In this document: positions 26,014 to 34,930 of the stretch, in pieces
Layout: each line of letters begins with the position of its first letter
Position numbering within the stretch: the first letter of the stretch is position 1
Source of the DNA: Lewinellaceae bacterium
GTDB taxonomy: Bacteria; Bacteroidota; Bacteroidia; Chitinophagales; Saprospiraceae
Length of the DNA: 64,000 nt
NCBI GenBank assembly: GCA_020636405.1
Contig: JACJXW010000004.1
Span: forward strand, 3,646,001 to 3,710,000
Direction: 5' to 3'
The notes under the pieces: model-generated
What the model was told of the DNA's origin: nothing
Databases searched by the model: none
Seen by the model: only the letters and a program-made list of their open reading frames with translations
Position numbers and translations under genes: made by a program

Positions 26014-28182
26014 TTACTTTTTGGGATGCACTACTTTCATCTCATCAACCAGATGCCCTGCGCCTCCCAGCTTATCGATAATGAACAATACATAGCGGAT
26101 GTCCACCATGATATTGCGGCAGATGGAAGCGTCGTAGTTGATGTCACTCATGGTGCCTTCCCAAACCCGGTCGAAGTTGAGTCCAACCAGATTGCCGTAA
26201 GCATCAATCGCGGGGCTGCCTGAGTTTCCGCCGGTAGTATGATTGGTGCCGATGAAGCAAACCGGCAATTTCCCATCTTCGGAATAGTTGCCGTAATCTT
26301 TCCGGGCATAGAGTTGGCGCAACTTCTCGGGCACATCGAACTCGTAGTCGCCGGGAACATATTTCTCCATGACGCCTTCCAGATAGGTATGGGACTGGAA
26401 GCGCACCGCATCGCGGGGTTCATACCCGGCCACTTTACCGTAGGTGACACGCAGGGTGCCGTTGGCATCCGGATAAAAGCGCTTTTCCGGAAATACTTCC
26501 ATCTGCGCTTTCATGTATTCCCGTTGTAACAAGTCGATCTCTTCCTGGATCCGATGGTACTCATTCAATGCCTCCCCTTCGTTTACTTCGGAAATGCTCC
26601 GGACAAAGTGGTAGGCATAGTCCTCCCGGATTAATTTTACTAAAGCATCCGGCCCGGCAGCAATGGCTTGCTGCATCACCTCTGGGCGGATCAACCGGCT
26701 TTTGGCAAAAACCAGTGAAGCCAAAGCCGGGTAATCTTTACTGGCAGTTACAAACTGCTCGATAGCAAAAGCGGACTGGTACTCCGGGCTGAGATCGTTG
26801 AAATACACTTCCATAAGAGACGCAAATACCTTGCGGTCAACATCCGGTTGGTAGTCTTTAAAGAATCCGTCAATATAGCTCTGGAGCCGGTCCAATCGCC
26901 CCTCCAATGCCGGGGCTCCGCTGGCATCATAGGTTTTTATCACACCGTGCAGGGTGTTGACATACCGGAAGAGCTCGATATTCCGGCCCGCGATTTCGCC
27001 GATGTACTCCCGGGCCTTAGCGTAGGGTTCCTGCTCGGCGTATAGTTTTTGAAAGCTGGCCAGCAGGTTACCGTATTTCGACTTCCATTCCGGGTTGGCT
27101 TCCACCCGCTTCTGAAATTCTGCTTCGTAGGCCTTGCGTTTGGTGATTCCGTCTGTTTTTTGGATGCCCTGGCTTTCCCCGATCCACTTTTTCCAGGAGT
27201 TGGCGATCCGTGATTGCTTGGACACGTACTGCAAGCGTACTTCCGGGTCTTTGCGCATTTCTGCATTCAGTACCGCGAGGCTCCGGTCGCGTATTCCGAT
27301 GCGGATGGGATTGAGTACATTAACGCGGTGGTCTATGGCGGGGGAGGGGAGGTATTCTTCGGTGCGGCCAGGGAAACCGAAAACGAGCGTAAAATCATCG
27401 GCATCAACCCCATCCAAAGATACCGGAAGGAAGTGGCGGGGCTGTAAGGGCTGGTTTTCGGGTGCGTACTCCGCGGGTTTGTTGTCTGGCCCGGCATAAA
27501 TCCGGAAGACTGAGAAGTCGCCGGTGTGGCGGGGCCAAACCCAGTTGTCCGTATCGGCGCCGAATTTTCCGATAGAAGCCGGCGGAGCAGCAACGAGGCG
27601 GACATCCCGATAGGTTTCTGTTACAAACAGAAAGTACTGGTTGCCTTCGAAGAAAGGGCGGATCATTACATCCTGATACGCTTCCCGCAGGGCCTCGCTT
27701 TTTACCCGTTCCGTATTCCTGCTGACCCAGGCCTGGCGTTCCTTGTAGTGCATTTCGGCGGTCACGTTCTCCAGGACCTTGTCCGTTACATCTTCGATGC
27801 GGACGATAAAGGTCGCGAACAAGCCGGGGTTGGGCAGCTCTTCACTTTTCGACATGGCCCAGAATCCATCCTGATAATAGTTCTTTTCGAGCGTGGAGTG
27901 GGATTGAATGAAATCATCGCCACAATGGTGGTTGGTAAGCAGAAGCCCCTGGCTGGAGATCACCTCGGCTGTACAAAAGCCACCGAAGTGCACAATGGCA
28001 TCTTTGAGGCTTCCCTGGTTGACGCTGTAGATGTCTTCTGCGGTCATTTTCATGCCCATGCTTTGCATTTCAGCTTCATTGAGTTGCTGAAGAAGCAGCG
28101 GAAGCCACATGCCTTCAGTTGCCCGGCTGAATTGAAGTCCCCAAATCACAAGGGCGGTTAGGAGGAATAAGCGTTTCATCAT
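26014..28182 (-). CDS. S46-family dipeptidyl-peptidase, DPP11-like
   Basis: Serine exopeptidase that removes N-terminal dipeptides in the periplasm, feeding peptide catabolism. A signal peptide (about 1-21) is followed by the S46 chymotrypsin-like fold: LLLTNHHCGDDFIQ holds the catalytic His, DTDNWVWPRHTGDFSVFR is a family signature near the Asp, and TTGGNSGSPAID holds the catalytic Ser (about residue 654). Eighteen residues later is an Arg (FDRVWEGTMSD). In P. gingivalis enzymes this place, 18 residues after the Ser, is Arg673 in DPP11 and Gly in DPP7, so acidic (Asp/Glu) P1 preference is predicted. At 722 residues the length is normal. Two ATG codons open the gene; either may be used. It is convergent with dnaK. 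Confidence 0.94.
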   Translation of the reverse strand: MMKRLFLLTALVIWGLQFSRATEGMWLPLLLQQLNEAEMQSMGMKMTAEDIYSVNQGSLKDAIVHFGGFCTAEVISSQGLLLTNHHCGDDFIQSHSTLEKNYYQDGFWAMSKSEELPNPGLFATFIVRIEDVTDKVLENVTAEMHYKERQAWVSRNTERVKSEALREAYQDVMIRPFFEGNQYFLFVTETYRDVRLVAAPPASIGKFGADTDNWVWPRHTGDFSVFRIYAGPDNKPAEYAPENQPLQPRHFLPVSLDGVDADDFTLVFGFPGRTEEYLPSPAIDHRVNVLNPIRIGIRDRSLAVLNAEMRKDPEVRLQYVSKQSRIANSWKKWIGESQGIQKTDGITKRKAYEAEFQKRVEANPEWKSKYGNLLASFQKLYAEQEPYAKAREYIGEIAGRNIELFRYVNTLHGVIKTYDASGAPALEGRLDRLQSYIDGFFKDYQPDVDRKVFASLMEVYFNDLSPEYQSAFAIEQFVTASKDYPALASLVFAKSRLIRPEVMQQAIAAGPDALVKLIREDYAYHFVRSISEVNEGEALNEYHRIQEEIDLLQREYMKAQMEVFPEKRFYPDANGTLRVTYGKVAGYEPRDAVRFQSHTYLEGVMEKYVPGDYEFDVPEKLRQLYARKDYGNYSEDGKLPVCFIGTNHTTGGNSGSPAIDAYGNLVGLNFDRVWEGTMSDINYDASICRNIMVDIRYVLFIIDKLGGAGHLVDEMKVVHPKK

Positions 28183-28245
28183 CGGATTGGCTGTTTTTTG
28201 GTTAAGCGCAAATAATCGGGTTCAGATTGAGTTTTTCTCCAGTCC

Positions 28246-30300
28246 TTAGGCGTCCACTTTTTTGCCAAATCGCCAAACGATCAGGAAGAGAAGAGCCAAT
28301 GAACTGAACAACATTAGCCCGCACACTCCCCAGCCCCCGCCAAGATATGTTGAAAGGCCGGCAGCAGCGAGGCTCACGCCTCCTACGGTCAGCGCATAGG
28401 GCAACTGGGTACGCACGTGGTCAATATGGTTGCAGTCAGAGGCCAGGGAACTCAATATGGTCGTATCAGAAATAGGGGAGCAGTGGTCCCCCAGGACGGA
28501 TGCTGCCAATGTGACGGAAATGACATTCAGCAGGAGTTCCAGGCTGAGCTCATGATCAAGGCCCTGCGCCTGGCAGATCGCCCAGGTGGTAGGAATGGCA
28601 ATAGGGTATAGGATCGCCATGGTGCTCCAACTGGAGCCAGTGGAAAAGGAGATCATTGCTGCAAGGACAAAGATGATCATCGGCATGATGAAGGGATTGA
28701 CGCTGTCCTGCAGGGCGAATGTCAGAAAAGTGGCGGTGTTCAGTTCTTCGGTTGTGGCTGCCAGCGACCAGGCCATAGTCAGAATGAGCAGGGCGGGCAA
28801 CATAGCTTTGAAGCCTGTGATCATCGTGGAGATGGCCTCCGCCAGTTGCATGATCTTTGCCCTGAGCGTGAGGGCAATGGCCATGGCAACGCCTGAAAGC
28901 GAGGCCCAAAGCAAGGCAACGTACGAATCAGAATTGCCGACCAGTTTACCGATCTTCATAAAAAAGGTGCCATCCTTACCCAGCAACTGGGTAGTACCCT
29001 GCCAGATGTCGCCCCAGCTTTGAGAAGGCACCCGGATTCCGTTGTCCAGCAGTTCCCTGTAGGTCGTTGCCATTCCCGTGTCCAGCAGGCCGAACATGGT
29101 CATCAGAATAACAATGGAAACGGGGATGACGGCATTGTACCACTTCAGCGGCGCTCCTTCCACCGGGTCGAGGTCTTCCAGGGCGGATTCCTCGGTACTG
29201 GACATTTTCCGGGATACTTCTCCGGTTTTTCTTGCCCGTATCTCCGCTTTGTACATCGGCCCGAAATCTCGTTTCAGGAAAATGAGCATCAGTATGAAAG
29301 ACAGCGTCAGAACGGGGTAGTAGGAATATTTCAGCGAAGAAATAAAGATGGCATAGGCCGTCATATCCGCTTCAAAGCCAGGTAATCCGGTGATGCCGTC
29401 ATCTATGTAACTGAGCTCTGCTCCGATCCACGTCGTAATGAAGGCTACTGCAGCCACCGGCGCTGCCGTACTGTCGACGATATAGGCGAGTTTTTCCCGG
29501 GAAATTCTGAACTGGTCGGTAACCTTCCGCATGGTATTGCCCACGATCAGCGTGTTGGCATAATCGTCAAAGAAAATAGCCACCCCCAGCAACCAGGTGA
29601 TGAACTGGGCGCTCATTGGCGACTGGGCGTAACGTGAAAATACCTGGACGACCCCTGCCATGCCTCCATTCCGGGAGATGATGGCCACCATACCTCCGAT
29701 GAGCAGGGAAAAGACGATGATGGCGAGGTGGGCGCCGTCATTCAGCGCACTGATGACGTACCGCTGAACGACCTCCAGAAAGCTGAGGGCGAAATAATAG
29801 AAAGACTCGATCCGCATCCCACCGGCAATGAAGGCTCCCGCCCATACGCCGATGAAGAGTGAAATGATGACTTCCCGGAAGATCAACGCCAGCAGGATGG
29901 CCACCAGCGGGGGAATGACGGACAGCCACATCGGGATATTGCGCAAGCGGTAGCTGCCATCTGTATTTTGGGCAAGGTGGTAAAGCTGATAGAACTTTTT
30001 TCCATTGCGGATGAGCAGGAGTTCGCCCAGGGCATCAGCTTCCGCCGGCAGTTCGGCCCGCCCGCCACTGAAGCTCAGCACCTTTTTCTCTTTATTGATC
30101 AGGACCGATGCCAGGCCTTCCTGCAGAGAGGAAGAAAAAATCAGGTTCTTTCCCTCTACCTCTAAGGTATAATCCTCCAAAGAAAGCGTATCGGGAACCG
30201 GAATGGAAGGCACCGGAGTGGCTGTGGTGTCCGTTTGAGCGTGGGAATTGGTAATTGTACAACAAATGAAGAGAAAAGTAATCCAGTAAAGGTTTTTCAT
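28246..30300 (-). CDS. NhaC-family Na+/H+ antiporter with N-terminal extracytoplasmic extension
   Basis: A 684-residue secondary transporter. The N-terminus looks like a cleavable signal peptide (MKNLYWITFLFICCTITNSHAQ) followed by about 100 hydrophilic residues rich in beta strands (YTLEVEGKNLIFSSSL, VLINKEKKVLSFSGG). The transporter core then starts at about residue 125 (MWLSVIPPLVAILLALIF) and has about 11-13 TM segments. NhaC-type signatures include WAGAFIAGG, FDDYANTLIVGNTMRKVTD, DSTAAPVAAVAFITTWIGAEL, FSTGSSWSTMAILYPIAIP and VLGDHCSPISDTTILSSLASDCNH. The last motifs place it in the Na+/H+ antiporter NhaC family with certainty; the ion specificity is not proved. The extracytoplasmic extension is unusual for the family. 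It is divergent from the FG-GAP gene at 30400. Confidence 0.9.
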   Translation of the reverse strand: MKNLYWITFLFICCTITNSHAQTDTTATPVPSIPVPDTLSLEDYTLEVEGKNLIFSSSLQEGLASVLINKEKKVLSFSGGRAELPAEADALGELLLIRNGKKFYQLYHLAQNTDGSYRLRNIPMWLSVIPPLVAILLALIFREVIISLFIGVWAGAFIAGGMRIESFYYFALSFLEVVQRYVISALNDGAHLAIIVFSLLIGGMVAIISRNGGMAGVVQVFSRYAQSPMSAQFITWLLGVAIFFDDYANTLIVGNTMRKVTDQFRISREKLAYIVDSTAAPVAAVAFITTWIGAELSYIDDGITGLPGFEADMTAYAIFISSLKYSYYPVLTLSFILMLIFLKRDFGPMYKAEIRARKTGEVSRKMSSTEESALEDLDPVEGAPLKWYNAVIPVSIVILMTMFGLLDTGMATTYRELLDNGIRVPSQSWGDIWQGTTQLLGKDGTFFMKIGKLVGNSDSYVALLWASLSGVAMAIALTLRAKIMQLAEAISTMITGFKAMLPALLILTMAWSLAATTEELNTATFLTFALQDSVNPFIMPMIIFVLAAMISFSTGSSWSTMAILYPIAIPTTWAICQAQGLDHELSLELLLNVISVTLAASVLGDHCSPISDTTILSSLASDCNHIDHVRTQLPYALTVGGVSLAAAGLSTYLGGGWGVCGLMLFSSLALLFLIVWRFGKKVDA

Positions 30301-30399
30301 TTTCGCTTTTTATAATTTTGATCCGAACGCTCTTGCTGTAGCCTCTGCTCGGGCAATCCCCAATAAACGAAGATTTCAATAATTCACCAAAATCAAATT

Positions 30400-32643
30400 A
30401 TGAAAAGAGTTGTATGGACCGCCGGGTTGCTTTGGGCAGTTGCCCTTTCCTCTTTCTCTCAGGCTTATCAACCCTTAAATATACCTTTCCGGGTGAACGG
30501 CAGGGACCTTGCCTTCCCTCTGGCCGGGGGCCTGAATAATCCTCAATTCAACGCTGTTGACCTCAATAATGACCAGATCCTGGACCTCTATGTTTTCGAC
30601 AGAACCGGGAATGTACAACTCACCTTCATCAATGAGGGTACCTCCGGAGAGGCCAGCTACCGCTATGCTCCGCAGTACGTGCAGTATTTTCCCGCCGGCC
30701 TGAACGATTGGGTGCTCCTGCGGGACTTCAACCAGGACGGGGCCATGGACATCTTTACCCAGGCACAGGGGCGGGCGCCCTTTCAGGGCATCATCGTTTT
30801 CTACGGATACTACGAAAACGGACATATCGCCTTTGAACGCCTTACCTTTGATAACGAATACAGCCTCATCAATTTCACCTTGTTCAACGGGACCGAAACC
30901 CAGGTTTATGTGAGCAATGTGGATTATCCGGCCATCGACGACCTGGACTGCGACGGAGACCTGGACATCCTTACCTTCAACCCCGCCGGCGGTTATATTG
31001 AAATGTACGCCAATCAATCGGTAGAGAACGGTTACGGCCTGGACAGCCTCATCTTTGAACTGGAGGAAGACTGCTGGGGCGGCATCTTCGAGAGCAGCAT
31101 CGAACAGGTAGTGGGACTGGCGAATTCTCCCGGGGATTGTTTCAACCTCATCGGAGAGTCCGCTTCGGTAACGATGCGCCATCCCGGTTCTACTTTACTG
31201 ACCTTTGACAGCGACGATGACGGAGACAAAGACCTGGTGCTCGGCGATATTACGTTCAGCACCCTCAACCACCTGGTCAACGGAGGCACCTGCCAGCAAT
31301 CCTGGATCGTGGATCAGGATGCCCAGTATCCCAGCGATAATGTGACTGCCAACATCCCCATATTTCCCGTCGCCTTTTACCTGGACCTCGACAACGATGG
31401 AAAAAAAGACCTGCTGGCTTCACCCAATGCCATCAACTTGTCAGAGAACTACAACGTGAGCTGGTTCTACAAGAATACCGGCACAACCGAAGCGCCTGTT
31501 TTCGAATACCGGCAACAGGACCTACTTGTTGAGGATATGGCGGACCTGGGCAGTGGCGCATATCCGGCTTTTGTGGATTACAACGCCGATGGCCTTCTCG
31601 ACCTCGTCGTAGGCAATACCGGTTTCTGGAAACCGGGCGGCCAACGAGACGCCCGCCTGTTCCTTTACGAAAACGTAGGTACGGCAAACAGCCCGGCTTA
31701 TGAGTTGGCAAATGCCAACTGGCTAAACATCAGTATCTTTAACGACAACTACTCTTTCGCTCCTGCCTTTGGCGACCTCGACGGTGACGGAGACCAGGAT
31801 GTTGTCGTAGGGGAGATCTTCGGCCAGCTTTTCTTTGCGGAGAACACCGCCGGCCCGGGCAACCCAATGTCTTTCGGCCCCTGGCAATACGGCTACATGG
31901 GGATCAACATCGGGCAACTGAGTGTCCCTTTCATTATTGATCTTAACCGGGATGGCTTGCAGGACCTGATCGTAGGAGAACGCACCGGTAACATCAACTA
32001 TTTTCAAAATACCGGAACGTCCACAAACCCGCAATTTAATCCCAATCCGGATGTGGCGCCCAACATATTCGCCCTGGGCAATATCAATACCAGTATCCCT
32101 GGATCGATTACGGGTTACAGTGCCCCTATCGTATTGGACCAGCAAGGTGTCCATGTTTTAGTTGCCGGCACCGAAGCCGGCCAAATAGAATTCTATAACG
32201 GTATTGAGGGCAACATCAACGGAACTTTTAACCTGGTTACGGAGACTATGGGCGAGATCAGGGTAGGGCGCCGCACTCGCCCTGCAATGGCAGACATCGA
32301 CAACGATGGTTTTCTGGAAATGATCGTGGGGAACGAACGTGGCGGCCTGTCGGGCTTTCAGACCCCGCTTCGCATGGATAGCACTTCACCCACCCGGGAG
32401 GAGGGTTTTTTATCAGCGGTGGATGTTTTCCCCAATCCGGTGGAAGGCTGGTTGTCCATTCAGGTAGAGGCAGATGGGCCAAAACAACTCCGGTTGTTCA
32501 ATGCAGCTGGACAGGAAGTCGCTCAACAGGAATGGACTGCCCCAAATACAGTCCTGGATACCAGGACACTGCCGGCAGGGCTCTACATCCTGAGTATTAC
32601 GGCAGAAGGGCAGACGATTGGGAAAAAGGTTATCGTGCGCTAA
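30400..32643 (+). CDS. FG-GAP/VCBS-repeat secreted protein with T9SS sorting domain
   Basis: A 747-residue secreted protein. A signal peptide (about 1-20, ending SFSQA) is followed by repeated FG-GAP-like beta-propeller blades with calcium-binding loops: DLNNDQILDLYVFD, DFNQDGAMDIF, DLDCDGDLDILTF, DSDDDGDKDLVLGD, DLDNDGKKDLL, DYNADGLLDLVVG, DLDGDGDQDVVVGE, DLNRDGLQDLIVGE and DIDNDGFLEMIVGN. Together they would make an integrin-like propeller. The C-terminal about 80 residues are a T9SS sorting domain (VFPNPVEGWLSIQV and LPAGLYILSI). Such proteins are common in Bacteroidota with adhesive or binding roles, but no ligand is evident. It is monocistronic, convergent with oligopeptidase B. Confidence 0.88.
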   Translation: MKRVVWTAGLLWAVALSSFSQAYQPLNIPFRVNGRDLAFPLAGGLNNPQFNAVDLNNDQILDLYVFDRTGNVQLTFINEGTSGEASYRYAPQYVQYFPAGLNDWVLLRDFNQDGAMDIFTQAQGRAPFQGIIVFYGYYENGHIAFERLTFDNEYSLINFTLFNGTETQVYVSNVDYPAIDDLDCDGDLDILTFNPAGGYIEMYANQSVENGYGLDSLIFELEEDCWGGIFESSIEQVVGLANSPGDCFNLIGESASVTMRHPGSTLLTFDSDDDGDKDLVLGDITFSTLNHLVNGGTCQQSWIVDQDAQYPSDNVTANIPIFPVAFYLDLDNDGKKDLLASPNAINLSENYNVSWFYKNTGTTEAPVFEYRQQDLLVEDMADLGSGAYPAFVDYNADGLLDLVVGNTGFWKPGGQRDARLFLYENVGTANSPAYELANANWLNISIFNDNYSFAPAFGDLDGDGDQDVVVGEIFGQLFFAENTAGPGNPMSFGPWQYGYMGINIGQLSVPFIIDLNRDGLQDLIVGERTGNINYFQNTGTSTNPQFNPNPDVAPNIFALGNINTSIPGSITGYSAPIVLDQQGVHVLVAGTEAGQIEFYNGIEGNINGTFNLVTETMGEIRVGRRTRPAMADIDNDGFLEMIVGNERGGLSGFQTPLRMDSTSPTREEGFLSAVDVFPNPVEGWLSIQVEADGPKQLRLFNAAGQEVAQQEWTAPNTVLDTRTLPAGLYILSITAEGQTIGKKVIVR

Positions 32644-32710
32644 CCTTTTCCCCACCGTCTTGATTCAAGGCAAGCCGGTTGCGCAAGGAGGGCTGCCGGA
32701 CAGAAGCCTT

Positions 32711-34771
32711 CTAATCTTTGGCCCGCCCCGCCAGGTCCAGTAGAAAAGTATATTCCATTGCTGTCTCCTTATACTGACGATATCGCCCGGAAGAACCACT
32801 GTGGCCAGCCTCCATATTGGTGTGCAGCAGGAGCGGGTTATGGTCTGTTTTCAGCTCCCGAAGTTTGGCTACCCATTTGGCGGGTTCCCAGTATTGCACC
32901 TGAGAGTCGTGCAGGCCGGTAGTCACCATCATGGGAGGGTAGTCTTTAGCCTCGACGTTGTCGTAAGGAGAATAGGACTTGATGTATTCGTAGTACGTTT
33001 TATCATTGGGGTTGCCCCATTCGTCGTACTCACCGGTCGTGAGGGGTATGCTGTCATCCAGCATGGTAGTTACCACATCGACGAAGGGGACGGCGGCCAC
33101 AACGCCTTTCCACAGGCCGGGGCGCATATTCACCACTGCGCCCATCAGCAGGCCGCCGGCGCTGCCGCCCATTGCAAAGAGCCTGTCCCGATGAGTGTAC
33201 TGTTTGTTTAGAAGGTGCTCAGCACAGTCGATAAAATCATTGAAAGTATTCTTTTTCTTCAGCAATTTGCCGTCTTCGTACCAATGGCGGCCCATTTCTT
33301 CCCCACCGCGAATATGGGCAATGGCAAAGGCAAACCCCCGGTCGAGCAGGCTAAGGCGAACCGAACTGAAATAAGGCTCCATGCTGTGGCCATAGGATCC
33401 GTAACCGTACAGCAGCAGGGGCTGGCTGCCGTCTTTTTTGAACCCTTTGCGGTAAACCAGAGAAATGGGGATTTTTATTCCATCCCGAGCGGTGGCGTAC
33501 AACCGTTCCGAGTGATAATTATCGGGTTTGAAGTCACCGATCACCTCCTGTTGTTTGAGCATTTTCAGCTCTTTTGTCCTCATGTTATAATCGTAGGTCG
33601 TGTTGGGGGTGGTCAGAGAGGTATATCCGATGCGCAACCAATCGGTATCAAAATCGGGATTGATGGAAACGTAGGCCATATAAGCTTCTTCACCAAAATC
33701 TATGTAGTGATCGCTTCCTTTCCATTGCCGGATGCGGAGCTGGGTGATGCCATTTCGGCGTTCTGAAAGTACCAGGAACTCCTCGAAGAGGTCCATATCT
33801 TCCAGCAGCACATCTTCCCGGTGGGGAATGAGTTCTTTCCAGTTGTCTTTGGAGGTATGGCCCTCATCGGTTACCATGAGCCGGAAGTTGCGGGCATTGA
33901 GGTTGGTGCGGATGTAGAACTTGTCGTGGTGGTGGGCTATGCTGTATTCTAACCCTCGTTCTCTGGGTTGGATAACTCTCGGCTTGCTCTCGGGAGCATT
34001 GGCGTCAAGTACCTGGTACTCCTGGCTGAGGGTGGCATAAGAACCAAGGATGATGTACTTTCTGGATTTCGATTTGTATACGAATGCCCGGTAGGTGGGA
34101 TCGTCTTCGTGGTAGACTTCTACATCCTCCTCGGCCGGTGTCCCCAGGACGTGGCGGCAGATCTTGTGCGTGCGTAGCGTAGTGGGGTCTTTGACTGCAT
34201 AGAATATGGTTTTGTTGTCGTTGGCCCAAGCGGCGGAGCCGGAAGTCCCGGGGATGGTATCTTCCAGTATTTCCCCTGTTTCCAGGTTCTTGAATCGAAG
34301 GGTATAGATGCGGCGGCTAACAGTGTCTTCACCAAATACCAGCAGCCGGTTGTCCGGACTGACGCTCCGGCTGCCAATGTGGTAATAGCTGTGTGGTTTT
34401 GCCAGCTCGTTTTCATCCAGCATGATCTCTTCAACGGCTTCAAGGCTGCCCTTTTTCCGGGAGTAAATAGGATGTTCCTTACCTTTTTCGTAGCGGGCGA
34501 TGTAAAAATAGCCGTTGTCTTTATAGGGCACCGATTCCTCATCCGGTTTGAGGCGGCTGATGATCTCCTGATAAAGCTTTTCCTCGAAAGGTTTAAGGTG
34601 AGCCATCACCTCATCCTTGTATGCATTTTCTGCCTTCAGGTATTGGATTACCTCTTCGTTTTCTCTTTCATTGAGCCAGTAATAGGGGTCTATGCGGGTG
34701 TCCTCATGAATGGTGAGCGTTTTGGCTTTTTTAGGCGCCCTGGGGGCCGTCAGCCGTTGGAGTTGATGCAT
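32711..34771 (-). CDS. ptrB: S9-family peptidase, oligopeptidase B type
   Basis: A 686-residue serine oligopeptidase that cuts short peptides, typically after basic residues. There is no signal peptide, so it is probably cytoplasmic. The N-terminus has DPYYWLNERENEEVIQYLKAENAY, standard for the family. A seven-bladed propeller (about 70-400) is followed by the alpha/beta hydrolase domain: LLLYGYGSYGHSMEPYFSS, AHIRGGEEMGRHWYEDGKLL, FNDFIDCAEHLL, and the nucleophile elbow GGSAGGLLMGAVVN with Ser at about residue 537. The charge-relay Asp lies near GLHDSQVQYWEPAKWVAKLRE and the His in AGHSGSSGRY. The family's fine cleavage specificity is inferred from the EEMGRHWYEDGK region. It is convergent with the FG-GAP gene and divergent from the MATE gene. 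Confidence 0.93.
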   Translation of the reverse strand: MHQLQRLTAPRAPKKAKTLTIHEDTRIDPYYWLNERENEEVIQYLKAENAYKDEVMAHLKPFEEKLYQEIISRLKPDEESVPYKDNGYFYIARYEKGKEHPIYSRKKGSLEAVEEIMLDENELAKPHSYYHIGSRSVSPDNRLLVFGEDTVSRRIYTLRFKNLETGEILEDTIPGTSGSAAWANDNKTIFYAVKDPTTLRTHKICRHVLGTPAEEDVEVYHEDDPTYRAFVYKSKSRKYIILGSYATLSQEYQVLDANAPESKPRVIQPRERGLEYSIAHHHDKFYIRTNLNARNFRLMVTDEGHTSKDNWKELIPHREDVLLEDMDLFEEFLVLSERRNGITQLRIRQWKGSDHYIDFGEEAYMAYVSINPDFDTDWLRIGYTSLTTPNTTYDYNMRTKELKMLKQQEVIGDFKPDNYHSERLYATARDGIKIPISLVYRKGFKKDGSQPLLLYGYGSYGHSMEPYFSSVRLSLLDRGFAFAIAHIRGGEEMGRHWYEDGKLLKKKNTFNDFIDCAEHLLNKQYTHRDRLFAMGGSAGGLLMGAVVNMRPGLWKGVVAAVPFVDVVTTMLDDSIPLTTGEYDEWGNPNDKTYYEYIKSYSPYDNVEAKDYPPMMVTTGLHDSQVQYWEPAKWVAKLRELKTDHNPLLLHTNMEAGHSGSSGRYRQYKETAMEYTFLLDLAGRAKD

Positions 34772-34915
34772 AACAGGTCGTGATTTTCTGATAAAGTGAA
34801 ATTCATACTGTCTAACAACAAAAGGGCTTCAAAGGCTTAAACGGGAACGAAAAAATCTCGTTCGGTTGAGCAACGGGTTTATCCAAATGTCCTGTATAAG
34901 CTCAGCCGAAAATGC

Positions 34916-34923
34916 TACATTTG
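34916..34923 (+). promoter_or_regulatory. -7 promoter box of the MATE gene, almost leaderless
   Basis: TACATTTG is a perfect TAnnTTTG box only 7 nt before the ATG at 34931. No TTG lies at the usual -33 distance; CTG at 34892-34894 is the closest. Transcription would start within a few bases of the start codon. Confidence 0.5.
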
Positions 34924-34930
34924 CGCTGCC

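Noticed and set aside
26014..28182. DPP7-type specificity for the S46 peptidase
   Set aside because: First impression from overall similarity; counting 18 residues from the catalytic Ser gives Arg, as in DPP11, not Gly.
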